Source of the DNA: a virus
Virus record (IMG/VR): IMGVR_UViG_3300032242_001302
Location: 1-28,113 of that record
Reading direction: 5' to 3' (one strand)
DNA length: 28,113 nucleotides
This document shows positions 23,672-28,113 of the stretch, piece by piece. Below the pieces are notes generated by a model. That model saw nothing but the letters and a program-made list of their open reading frames with translations. It searched no databases and was not told where the DNA came from. A program made the translations under genes and the position numbers. The first letter of the stretch is position 1; every line of letters begins with the position of its first letter.

Positions 23672-23723
23672 CCTATCAACTATATCAACAAGATTGCTTG
23701 GATTGGATGCGGACACAAGCAGA
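23618..23723 (+). repeat. Methyltransferase junction repeat, copy B
   Basis: Direct repeat of 22836-22941, spanning the methyltransferase 2/3 junction, 782 bases downstream. Recombination between the two copies would remove exactly one complete gene and leave an intact coupled junction. Half-copies exist at 22173 (start side only) and 24325-24375 (end side only). Confidence 0.85.
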
Positions 23724-24378
23724 TAACTCTATAGATACAATCTTATTCTCACCACCCTATAATAAAAAAGGATTGAGAGGTGGAGTTAGAACATCAACCA
23801 AATTATGGAACAAGGCCAATATAGATTATGCTACCTATAAGGATAATATGCCAGAAGATGAATATCAGGCCTGGCAAATACAAGTAGTTGATGAATGCCA
23901 CCGTATTATCAAACCTACTGGATCAATATTCTATCAACATAAGATACGCAACTGGGCTCGCAAAGGCAGTCATCCTATGGAATGGCTGGCAAAGACTAAC
24001 GCCCAGTTCTATCAAGAAATAGTTTGGCATCGTAAATCTACTATGGCATTAGATGAACGATATCTATTCAGCACTACTGAACGCATCTATTGGTTCTGCA
24101 AAGATAAACCCACGGTCTATAAACAACAAGTTGATGATCAATATCGCAGTGATGTCTGGGTGATACCTCCAGAACGCCAACAAGGTCATCCCGCTCCATT
24201 TCCAGAACAATTAGCGGCTAACTGCATCCTACTTACTACCCAACAGGGAAATATTGTATATGATCCTTTCGCTGGTAGTGGCACTACCCTGTTAGTAGCA
24301 GAAGGCCTGGGCAGAACTAGTATTGGCACAGAGATAGATCCAGACTACTGCCAGTTTATACACCAAAGGATGGCATAA
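23668..24378 (+). CDS. DNA methyltransferase 3, beta class
   Basis: 236 residues. Motif IV SPPYN (28-32), motif I DPFAGSGTT (199-207), preceded by HPAPFPEQLAANCILL. The centre differs again: a basic insert after motif IV (KKGLRGGVRTSTKLWNK), QEIVWHRKSTMALDERYLFS and SDVWVIPPERQQGHP, the last a good match to the 'dvW.ip......HPa.fP' block of site-specific beta-class enzymes. The first 15 residues are MTYQLYQQDCLDWMR, two changes from the other two. It overlaps the next gene by TAATG. Confidence 0.9.
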   Translation: MTYQLYQQDCLDWMRTQADNSIDTILFSPPYNKKGLRGGVRTSTKLWNKANIDYATYKDNMPEDEYQAWQIQVVDECHRIIKPTGSIFYQHKIRNWARKGSHPMEWLAKTNAQFYQEIVWHRKSTMALDERYLFSTTERIYWFCKDKPTVYKQQVDDQYRSDVWVIPPERQQGHPAPFPEQLAANCILLTTQQGNIVYDPFAGSGTTLLVAEGLGRTSIGTEIDPDYCQFIHQRMA

Positions 24379-24746
24379 TGGCAAGACCCTCGACAATTTA
24401 TACAGGTCCACGCCCTTATGCTTGGCGCTACAAAGATCCCTTTGACCACGAACGCCACTTGCCTTTCCTGCGTTGGCGCAGTCAATGTTGGTATCGTGAG
24501 GAAGAAGTAGAACTTACCATTGAAGATTGGTTTGATCTATGGAAAGACCCCAAGGTATGGGCTCAGCGTGGTCGAAGCAGTGACAATTATGCTATTACAC
24601 GCATCGATAGACAACTGCCTTGGCGTTATGATAACTGCATCATTATTACCCGCAGAGAACAGGCACAGGCCAGCCAGCGTAGAGGTGTTGAGATTCGTCT
24701 ACAGAAATCTGCCGCTAAACCCAAGGCTAAATGGGGCTTTTATTAA
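24378..24746 (+). CDS. HNH-like small phage protein, unknown
   Basis: 122 residues, basic and Trp/Arg-rich, coupled to methyltransferase 3. HLPFLRWRSQCWYREEE (about 30-46), LTIEDWFDLWKDPKVWAQRG (about 50-69), YAITRIDRQLPWRYDNCIII (about 76-95) and TRREQAQASQRRG follow the plan of HNH-related phage proteins ('W..F..lw... Y.l.RiD...pW...NC.i.tr.eq'). The zinc and catalytic His are not evident. It mirrors the HNH-like gene on the other side of the methyltransferases. A DNA-binding or nuclease-derived role is likely but unproved. Confidence 0.55.
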   Translation: MARPSTIYTGPRPYAWRYKDPFDHERHLPFLRWRSQCWYREEEVELTIEDWFDLWKDPKVWAQRGRSSDNYAITRIDRQLPWRYDNCIIITRREQAQASQRRGVEIRLQKSAAKPKAKWGFY

Positions 24747-24771
24747 ATATATGATAATTTAAGGACGAATT

Positions 24772-24927
24772 ATGCCAATACACAAAATGACCAAGGGCGG
24801 CAAAACTGTTTACAAGTGGGGCCGACACGGCAAGGAATATCCTACTCGTGCGCAGGCTGTAAAACAAGCACAAGCCGCACACGCCGCAGGCTACCAAGAA
24901 CCTATGAAAAAGGATATGAAAAAATGA
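24772..24927 (+). CDS. Small basic protein, unknown (51 aa)
   Basis: 51 residues starting MPIHKMTKGGKTVYKWGRHG, preceded by AAGGACG. It is Lys/Ala-rich, with KEYPTRAQAVKQAQAAHAAG forming a helix after a beta-hairpin-like start, and a Lys/Met end. Short proteins with the pattern 'GG..Y.WG..GK.YpTr..A..Qa.Ai.a.GY' are common in phages without known function. It overlaps the next gene by ATGA. Confidence 0.65.
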   Translation: MPIHKMTKGGKTVYKWGRHGKEYPTRAQAVKQAQAAHAAGYQEPMKKDMKK

Positions 24928-25133
24928 AAATGAAACCAGAACGCCAACAACAGCACAAGCCACAGATGCCCAGTCACGGTAAGATGGCACAACCACCAAT
25001 GGCCAAGCCAGACAGTCGTCCTCATAAAACAGTGGCCAAACCCTATACAGGTATGAAAGATTCAGCAGGCGTCAATGATGCTATGGGCGGTGCAGGAGCC
25101 ATCACAGGCCTTCGTCGTACAGGTGGGTATTGA
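24924..25133 (+). CDS. Low-complexity basic protein, unknown (69 aa)
   Basis: 69 residues from the ATG at 24924, which is ATGA-coupled to the previous gene; the frame is open upstream to 24816, but that part is just the shifted reading of the preceding ORF. The protein is Pro/Gln/Lys/Met/Gly-rich (MKMKPERQQQHKPQMPSHGK at the start) and ends GVNDAMGGAGAITGLRRTGG, probably unfolded with a short C-terminal motif. It belongs to the run of small coupled genes leading to the Dps-like gene. No function assigned. Confidence 0.55.
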   Translation: MKMKPERQQQHKPQMPSHGKMAQPPMAKPDSRPHKTVAKPYTGMKDSAGVNDAMGGAGAITGLRRTGGY

Positions 25134-25135
25134 TC

Positions 25136-25351
25136 GTGGCAGATAGAACTTATCCCGATGGTAGTCCAATACCCAAGAGCCTACCACCTGCTTATCAATC
25201 TGCATCAAATGCTGATGTGCCATCAGGCCAGAAATGCTCTAACTGCGGTTATTACAATCCAGTGAATGATCGATGCAGTCGTTGGAACAACGCTGTGGTC
25301 CGAGCAGGATTTTGGTGTAAAGCGTGGAAATCAAACAAGGAACAAAAATGA
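25136..25351 (+). CDS. Small four-Cys protein, HiPIP-like (possible iron-sulfur)
   Basis: 71 residues from GTG at 25136 (AGGTGG about 10 nt upstream); a TTG at 25130 overlapping the previous stop is an alternative start. The C-terminal half has C-x2-C-x9-C-x13-C (KCSNCGYYNPVNDRC, then GFWCKAW), the spacing and 'WC..W' end seen in high-potential iron-sulfur-like small phage proteins. It could bind one [4Fe-4S] cluster or a zinc ion; sequence cannot decide. It is ATGA-coupled to the Dps-like gene, which suggests a common link to iron or redox. Confidence 0.55.
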   Translation: MADRTYPDGSPIPKSLPPAYQSASNADVPSGQKCSNCGYYNPVNDRCSRWNNAVVRAGFWCKAWKSNKEQK

Positions 25352-25797
25352 AAACAGTTGACAGTTTAAAAAAATTATTTGCAGATAACTTTGCCACCTA
25401 TGTGTTGGCACACGGATACCATCAAGCGGTAGTAGGTGATGACTTTTATGAATATCACAAGTTATTCCAAAAGATCTATGAATACCTACAGGACAACATT
25501 GACAACATCGGCGAGTTGATCCGCCAATGTGATGACATCGCCCCATTCAGCCTAACACGCATCAGCGAACTAAGTGAAGTCAAAGATGTACAGACAGCAC
25601 CAGATACGGTCACTATGGTATTGGATCTAGATTCAGCCATTTATATGTGTATTGAGCAGGCCAATCAGGTGTTTGAAGACAGCAATGCAGACAAAGAATA
25701 TGGCGTCAACAATTTCGTTGGTGGCTACATCCAGGATCTTAACAAGTTCTGCTGGTTCTTGAAGGCTTCTAGCCAAATGACAGACCAGGGCGACTGA
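25348..25797 (+). CDS. dps: Dps / ferritin-like DNA-protection protein
   Basis: 149 residues from the ATG at 25348 (AAGGAAC upstream, ATGA overlap). The four-helix plan of Dps is visible: LKKLFADNFATYVLAHGYHQ (helix A), DDFYEYHKLFQKIYEYLQDN (helix B), a linker with FSLTRISELSEVKD, and a C-terminal LNKFCWFLKAS. H25, H37, D52 and E56 have exactly the spacing of the E. coli Dps inter-subunit ferroxidase ligands H51, H63, D78 and E82; the D67 position is Gln (Q41). Dps forms a 12-subunit shell that oxidises and stores iron and protects DNA. Activity may be reduced by the Q41 change. It may shield host or phage DNA from oxidative damage, or be a defence countermeasure. Confidence 0.8.
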   Translation: MKTVDSLKKLFADNFATYVLAHGYHQAVVGDDFYEYHKLFQKIYEYLQDNIDNIGELIRQCDDIAPFSLTRISELSEVKDVQTAPDTVTMVLDLDSAIYMCIEQANQVFEDSNADKEYGVNNFVGGYIQDLNKFCWFLKASSQMTDQGD

Positions 25798-26192
25798 TGC
25801 AGGCATTTACCAATGTGTCAGTAGCGGCCACCAACCGCTTTTGGAATATCGATCGCATAATGTTTGGCCTAAGCCCCTACATCACAGATGAAGAAAGTTG
25901 GAAGATCGTAGAGGAATTGAACAAGATGGGTAAGAGTAGGACTGAAGGTAATTTTACTGCCAGTGATGCCTTACTTTGGGTCGCAGAACAGGTAGGTCCA
26001 GATCGTTGGCAGGCCATTTGCCAATGCTGGACTATGGACAATCAGAATGCTATCAAGAAATTATACTCTCCTGAGCAACTACGCACAGCCTGGGTGCATA
26101 AGATCTTTATGACTGAAGGAACTCCAGAACAGATCCGCAACAATCCTAGAGATTATATCGAAATACAGACTACTCGAGAAAGTTTTCTATAA
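25797..26192 (+). CDS. Unknown protein (131 aa)
   Basis: 131 residues, TGATG-coupled to the Dps-like gene and TAATG-coupled to the next. It is helical and Trp-rich, with DEESWKIVEELNKMGKSRTE, SDALLWVAEQVGPDRWQAIC and SPEQLRTAWVHKIFMTEGTP. The three Trp-centred helices suggest a compact soluble domain. There is no catalytic motif that I recognise, and no membrane segment. Tight coupling implies it is made in similar amounts to the Dps-like protein. Confidence 0.6.
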   Translation: MQAFTNVSVAATNRFWNIDRIMFGLSPYITDEESWKIVEELNKMGKSRTEGNFTASDALLWVAEQVGPDRWQAICQCWTMDNQNAIKKLYSPEQLRTAWVHKIFMTEGTPEQIRNNPRDYIEIQTTRESFL

Positions 26193-26503
26193 TGGCCAAG
26201 ATACTACCATTCAACCCCATAGAAAAACGGCCTGCACACAAGATCCTAGCAGGTGATTTCACCCTGATGTTGCACAATGGCACACTGACCCGTTGGGATG
26301 TCAAAACCATTCTCAATCAGTTAGAAGCAGATGATGAGTTTGGTTACATCCTGCCTAAGGTCCTACAGGTCAACATCCCAGTGCCCTATCTAAGTGAGGA
26401 CCTGCCCTATGCAGATATGGCAGAGGATCCCAATAGCCAACAGGCCCTGGCAGTTTACAAACATTATGATAGCATAATGGTGAAGAATGAGCCTATACAA
26501 TAA
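26192..26503 (+). CDS. Unknown protein (103 aa)
   Basis: 103 residues, acidic, with Pro-rich turns (INIP-like strands near residue 68, VPYLSEDLPYADMAEDPNSQ). It begins MAKILPFNPIEKRPAHKILA and has a probable helical core around WDVKTILNQLEADDE. It overlaps the following ORF by 17 nt. Not recognised; context is the same coupled gene run. Confidence 0.55.
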   Translation: MAKILPFNPIEKRPAHKILAGDFTLMLHNGTLTRWDVKTILNQLEADDEFGYILPKVLQVNIPVPYLSEDLPYADMAEDPNSQQALAVYKHYDSIMVKNEPIQ

Positions 26504-26711
26504 CTATCAAGACCGTCCAGGTTGGGCCTATGTAGAAGCCAATGAACTTTATTATCGCAATGTGCATCATACCGAAGTTGATGAACGACATATCGAACAC
26601 GATTACCTACACAAGGGCCTTTGGGTTGATCTTAGCACACCCACTGCTACCTTGCTGAGTTTGAAAGGTTGTCGTTTCCTCAATACCAAATTACAGTCAA
26701 GGAGAGATTGA
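26487..26711 (+). CDS. Unknown protein (74 aa)
   Basis: 74 residues starting inside the previous gene, with a GGTGAAG ribosome-like stretch upstream. It is His/Tyr-rich (ELYYRNVHHTEVDERHIEHD, about 19-38) and ends with a beta-like segment SLKGCRFLNTKLQSRRD. The clustered His and acidic residues could bind a metal, but the pattern is not one I know. TGATG-coupled to the next gene. Confidence 0.5.
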   Translation: MSLYNNYQDRPGWAYVEANELYYRNVHHTEVDERHIEHDYLHKGLWVDLSTPTATLLSLKGCRFLNTKLQSRRD

Positions 26712-26935
26712 TGTTCCTCACCCGTGATGAAGTTGAACAATTAGACTATAAAGCCTGCAAGTTGGCCCGTAAACGATTGGAAGAAGCATATCCATTTGAC
26801 ACGCCTATAGAAGAACTTGATAAACAAGTTTGGGACGATGCTGATGAGGCCATCAACACATTGTTATATTTGGAAGATCGCATCAAGTTGTTTGATGATC
26901 CTCGCATAACATCTATGAGCACTGAAGAGTTGTAA
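26711..26935 (+). CDS. Unknown acidic helical protein (74 aa)
   Basis: 74 residues from the ATG at 26711 that overlaps the previous stop and follows AAGGAGA; the frame is open back to 26669, but that lacks a ribosome site. The protein is acidic and helical, for example MFLTRDEVEQLDYKACKLAR and DDADEAINTLLYLEDRIKLF. It is the last gene before the early-type promoter at 26966. No family recognised. Confidence 0.55.
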   Translation: MFLTRDEVEQLDYKACKLARKRLEEAYPFDTPIEELDKQVWDDADEAINTLLYLEDRIKLFDDPRITSMSTEEL

Positions 26936-26960
26936 TTTTACAACAATATTTTGGTAAAAT
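26935..26960 (+). promoter_or_regulatory. Inverted repeat upstream of the strong promoter (possible operator)
   Basis: ATTTTAC (26935-26941) and GTAAAAT (26954-26960) are perfect 7-nt arms 12 nt apart, ending 5 nt before the -35 box. A second palindrome TTGTAATTTTACAA overlaps its left arm (26930-26943). Position and symmetry suit binding of a dimeric activator or repressor; the regulator is not in the window. Confidence 0.45.
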
Positions 26961-26965
26961 CTCTC

Positions 26966-26994
26966 TTGACATATACCAGGAGTTGCTGTATAAT
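26966..26994 (+). promoter_or_regulatory. Consensus sigma-70 promoter for the small-gene operon
   Basis: TTGACA (26966-26971), 17-nt spacer, TATAAT (26989-26994): both hexamers and the spacing are perfect. Expected start near 27001, leaving a leader of about 48 nt before the first gene. Such a promoter would be read at once by the host polymerase after infection, marking the operon as early. Confidence 0.9.
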
Positions 26995-27011
26995 TTATAC
27001 ATCAACAGCAA
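26983..27011 (+). promoter_or_regulatory. Dyad overlapping the -10 box and start site (possible repressor operator)
   Basis: TTGCTGT (26983-26989) is the reverse complement of ACAGCAA (27005-27011); between them TATAATTTATA is itself nearly palindromic. The dyad covers the -10 box and the expected start. A bound protein would block transcription; as RNA only half the dyad is transcribed, so an attenuator is unlikely. Confidence 0.5.
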
Positions 27012-27048
27012 TAGTGCAGTTGGTATAACACACTGAGAAAGGTTAGTA

Positions 27049-27240
27049 ATGTTTACTCAACATCACACATATAAAATTATTCCAGCCGAAGACGGTATTG
27101 GTTATTTGGTCCAAGATGAGAATGGTAGCCCCTGGGGTTATCACCAAAGTCGTATTCAGGCAGAGTTCCAAATTAGTTTTCTGACTACTGGTAAGAGTAT
27201 TGAACAACGCATTGATGAATTTGAAGAGGCCGCAAAATGA
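27049..27240 (+). CDS. Small early protein 1, unknown (63 aa)
   Basis: 63 residues, first gene after the consensus promoter, with AAAGG upstream. It starts with beta-like sequence (HHTYKIIPAEDGIGYLVQDE) and has a helical C-terminal half ending IDEFEEAAK. The small fold of two strands plus a helix with polar surface fits many short phage host-takeover proteins, but no family is recognised. Its 3' end is the junction GAGGCCGCAAAATGA, which also holds the ribosome site and start of the next gene. Confidence 0.65.
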   Translation: MFTQHHTYKIIPAEDGIGYLVQDENGSPWGYHQSRIQAEFQISFLTTGKSIEQRIDEFEEAAK

Positions 27241-27407
27241 CATTAATTAATATGCTTCAAACTAATGTCAATGCTCGTAAAGTTTTCGACGAACTTAATG
27301 AAGCAGAAATTATGAGTGCCTTTAATCTTACTCTTAAAGAGGTTAAAGAATATAAGCATCTCAATAATTTATTAATTTTGAAATATGATTGTGAGGCCGC
27401 AGAATGA
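27237..27407 (+). CDS. Small early protein 2, unknown (56 aa)
   Basis: 56 residues starting MTLINMLQTNVNARKVFDEL, ATGA-coupled to the first gene; GAGG lies 7-8 nt before the ATG. It is helical with alternating charge (FDELNEAEIMSAFNLTLKEV), a possible HTH-like or coiled-coil mini-protein, and ends YDCEAAE. The gene fits exactly between two coupled junctions, which supports its being real despite its size. Confidence 0.7.
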   Translation: MTLINMLQTNVNARKVFDELNEAEIMSAFNLTLKEVKEYKHLNNLLILKYDCEAAE

Positions 27408-27661
27408 AAGTTATCGTTGAACAAGTAGCCTGGATCAAAATTGAGCGTCATTTTACGCACACACTTGAGATTGATCCCAAAGAGTATGCCTTAATCCTTG
27501 AAGGCGAACACGAAAGTTATGATGATATTGAAGAATGGGCACAAGATCAAGAACTTGGCAATGAACATTCTACTCATTATGATTATGATGAAGAGTGGGA
27601 TGAAGATCGCATTGAATCAGTTGAATCAATTGAATTAGAAGAATTGGAGGCCGCAGAATGA
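27404..27661 (+). CDS. Strongly acidic small early protein 3 (85 aa), possible DNA mimic
   Basis: 85 residues, of which 29 are Asp or Glu and only 5 Lys or Arg by hand count. The first half has a beta-like start (MKVIVEQVAWIKIERHFTHT) and the second is an acidic run (YDYDEEWDEDRIESVESIEL), ending LEAAE. Strong negative charge, small size and early expression are the marks of DNA-mimic proteins such as Ocr or ArdA types that block restriction enzymes or other DNA-binding host proteins; there is no sequence match to these, so this is an inference from charge and context. Confidence 0.65.
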   Translation: MKVIVEQVAWIKIERHFTHTLEIDPKEYALILEGEHESYDDIEEWAQDQELGNEHSTHYDYDEEWDEDRIESVESIELEELEAAE

Positions 27662-27891
27662 AAATCTCTACGGTCCAATATAAAGAAGTTGTGGTCGCAT
27701 ACAAAGATGGCAATGATCATCGTTTGATCAACAATATTTGGGAAAAGGCCCCATTCAAATTCAAACAATACGACGACATTCGTAATGGTGATTTGGTTCA
27801 AGTATTTGTTATGACAATCCAAGTGTCTGATGAACATATACAAAAGACCATTGACAAAACATTACAAGCATTGTTGGAGGCCGCAGAATAA
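27658..27891 (+). CDS. Small early protein 4, unknown (77 aa)
   Basis: 77 residues, coupled by GAGGCCGCAGAATGA. It has beta-like segments (STVQYKEVVVAYKDGN, then DLVQVFVMTIQVSDEH) and a terminal helix ending LLEAAE. The same final residues and the same DNA (GAGGCCGCAGAATAA) as upstream genes appear here although no coupled gene follows. The operon terminator comes 44 nt later. No family recognised. Confidence 0.65.
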   Translation: MKISTVQYKEVVVAYKDGNDHRLINNIWEKAPFKFKQYDDIRNGDLVQVFVMTIQVSDEHIQKTIDKTLQALLEAAE

Positions 27892-27896
27892 ACCTG

Positions 27897-27926
27897 TCCC
27901 GGCAGATGTCTTATTAGAGACCCGGG
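27897..27926 (+). other. Nested hairpin in the operon trailer
   Basis: CCCGG (27898-27902) can pair with CCGGG (27922-27926), with an inner GTCT/AGAC stem (27908-27911 and 27918-27921) and a 5-nt bulge. It precedes the terminator stem and could stabilise the 3' end. It is not a tRNA T-arm. Confidence 0.35.
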
Positions 27927-27934
27927 TTCATTTT

Positions 27935-27961
27935 GCCTCGCTTTATGCGGGGCTTTTTTTT
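27935..27961 (+). terminator. Intrinsic terminator of the early operon
   Basis: GCCTCGC (27935-27941) pairs with GCGGGGC (27947-27953), one G-U, loop TTTAT, followed by eight T. It separates early transcription from the terminase genes. Confidence 0.9.
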
Positions 27962-27979
27962 GATCTCATAAATATCATT

Positions 27980-28113
27980 ATGGAAATCATTGAAAAACAT
28001 TCAGATGAAAACAACCTGGTGAAAAAAGCCCGCGGTGGAGTCAGACCAGGCGCTGGCCGTCCCGCTGGTAGTCTAAACAAGTTAAGCGGTGGAGCCTTGT
28101 TAGAAGCCATCGA
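27980..28113 (+). CDS. terS: Terminase small subunit, N-terminal part (3' truncated)
   Basis: 44 residues are visible from ATG 27980 before the window ends. After an acidic start (MEIIEKHSDENN) comes KKARGGVRPGAGRPAGSLNK followed by LSGGALLEAI. The GG-RPGAGRP-GS-NK basic motif opens many phage small terminases, which bind the packaging site and load the large subunit. There is no clear ribosome site; a CATAAATA lies just upstream. Position at the end of a window that begins inside terL supports the call through circular gene order. A different AT-hook-like DNA-binding protein is possible. Confidence 0.65.
   Translation, partial: MEIIEKHSDENNLVKKARGGVRPGAGRPAGSLNKLSGGALLEAI

Larger units (their letters stand above)
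27226..27891 (+). repeat. Recurrent gene-junction sequence GAGGCCGCAGAATGA (four copies)
   Basis: Copies lie at 27226-27240 (GAGGCCGCAAAATGA), 27393-27407, 27647-27661 (both exact) and 27877-27891 (ending TAA). Each ends a gene as Glu-Ala-Ala-Glu (or Lys) and, in the first three, gives GAGG 7 nt before the overlapping ATG. The feature spans from first to last copy; only these short segments are repeated. Confidence 0.85.

Noticed and set aside
22173-24378. Restriction-modification system
   Set aside because: Only methyltransferases are present; neither flanking protein shows intact nuclease residues, so a functional restriction partner is not supported.
24520-24762. 80-codon plus-strand frame overlapping the HNH-like gene
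   Set aside because: Alternative frame of a better supported coupled gene, without its own ribosome site.
24816-24923. Upstream extension of the gene at 24924
   Set aside because: This stretch is the shifted reading of the well supported 51-residue gene at 24772; the ATGA-coupled ATG at 24924 is the better start.
27008-27045. tRNA D-arm-like sequence (CAGTTGGTATAACAC)
   Set aside because: No matching acceptor, anticodon or T-arm can be built around it; it is the leader of the early operon.
1-28113. CRISPR arrays, insertion sequences or attachment sites
   Set aside because: No regularly spaced repeats, transposase or integrase genes, and no tRNA-like core sequence were seen.

Overview
The window reads as the late (virion) half plus an accessory region of a tailed double-stranded DNA phage with a long, non-contractile, lambda-type tail. 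All supported genes lie on the plus strand, tightly packed with ATGA, TAATG and TGATG overlaps, and GC is moderate (roughly 40%). It opens inside the nuclease half of the large terminase and closes inside the N-terminus of a small-terminase-like protein. That is what a circular or circularly permuted genome opened within the terminase genes would look like; if so, only about 1.5 kb is missing. The host cannot be named. Several good sigma-70-type promoters indicate a bacterial host whose RNA polymerase reads the phage early genes.

Layout. 1-5648: terL C-terminus, portal, scaffold, major capsid protein, two head-tail connection proteins and the tail tube, closed by a strong terminator. 5729-9433: a 54-residue ORF, tail assembly chaperones joined by a lambda-type -1 frameshift (slippery GGGAAAG), a small gp10-like protein and the tape measure. 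9444-13568: tail tip genes in lambda M, L, J order, with a GNAT acetyltransferase where lambda has K and I. 13639-19420: an unknown tail-associated protein and two large fibre proteins, the second with 21 collagen-like Gly-X-Y triplets. 19432-19959: a possible holin and a small Cys-rich protein whose start codon sits in the loop of a perfect hairpin.

19960-20890 holds no credible gene. It appears to carry three consecutive non-coding RNA units: an approx. 159-nt RNA and an approx. 108-nt RNA, each with a promoter and an intrinsic terminator, and a large RNA of about 500 nt rich in hairpins, including a long interrupted helix and a GNRA-capped hairpin, running into the leader of the next gene.

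20891-26935 is an accessory region: unknown proteins, three tandem beta-class DNA methyltransferases with nearly identical ends and divergent middles, two small proteins with degenerate HNH-like signatures on either side of them, a four-Cys (HiPIP-like) protein and a Dps/ferritin-like protein with most ferroxidase residues in place. 26966-27961 is a compact early-type operon: a perfect TTGACA-N17-TATAAT promoter flanked by inverted repeats, four tiny genes joined by the same 15-nt junction, one strongly acidic, and a terminator.

The structural genes would build the particle. The accessory genes look aimed at host control and defence evasion (self-methylation, a possible DNA mimic, iron/DNA protection). 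No polymerase, helicase, primase, integrase, repressor or endolysin can be recognised.
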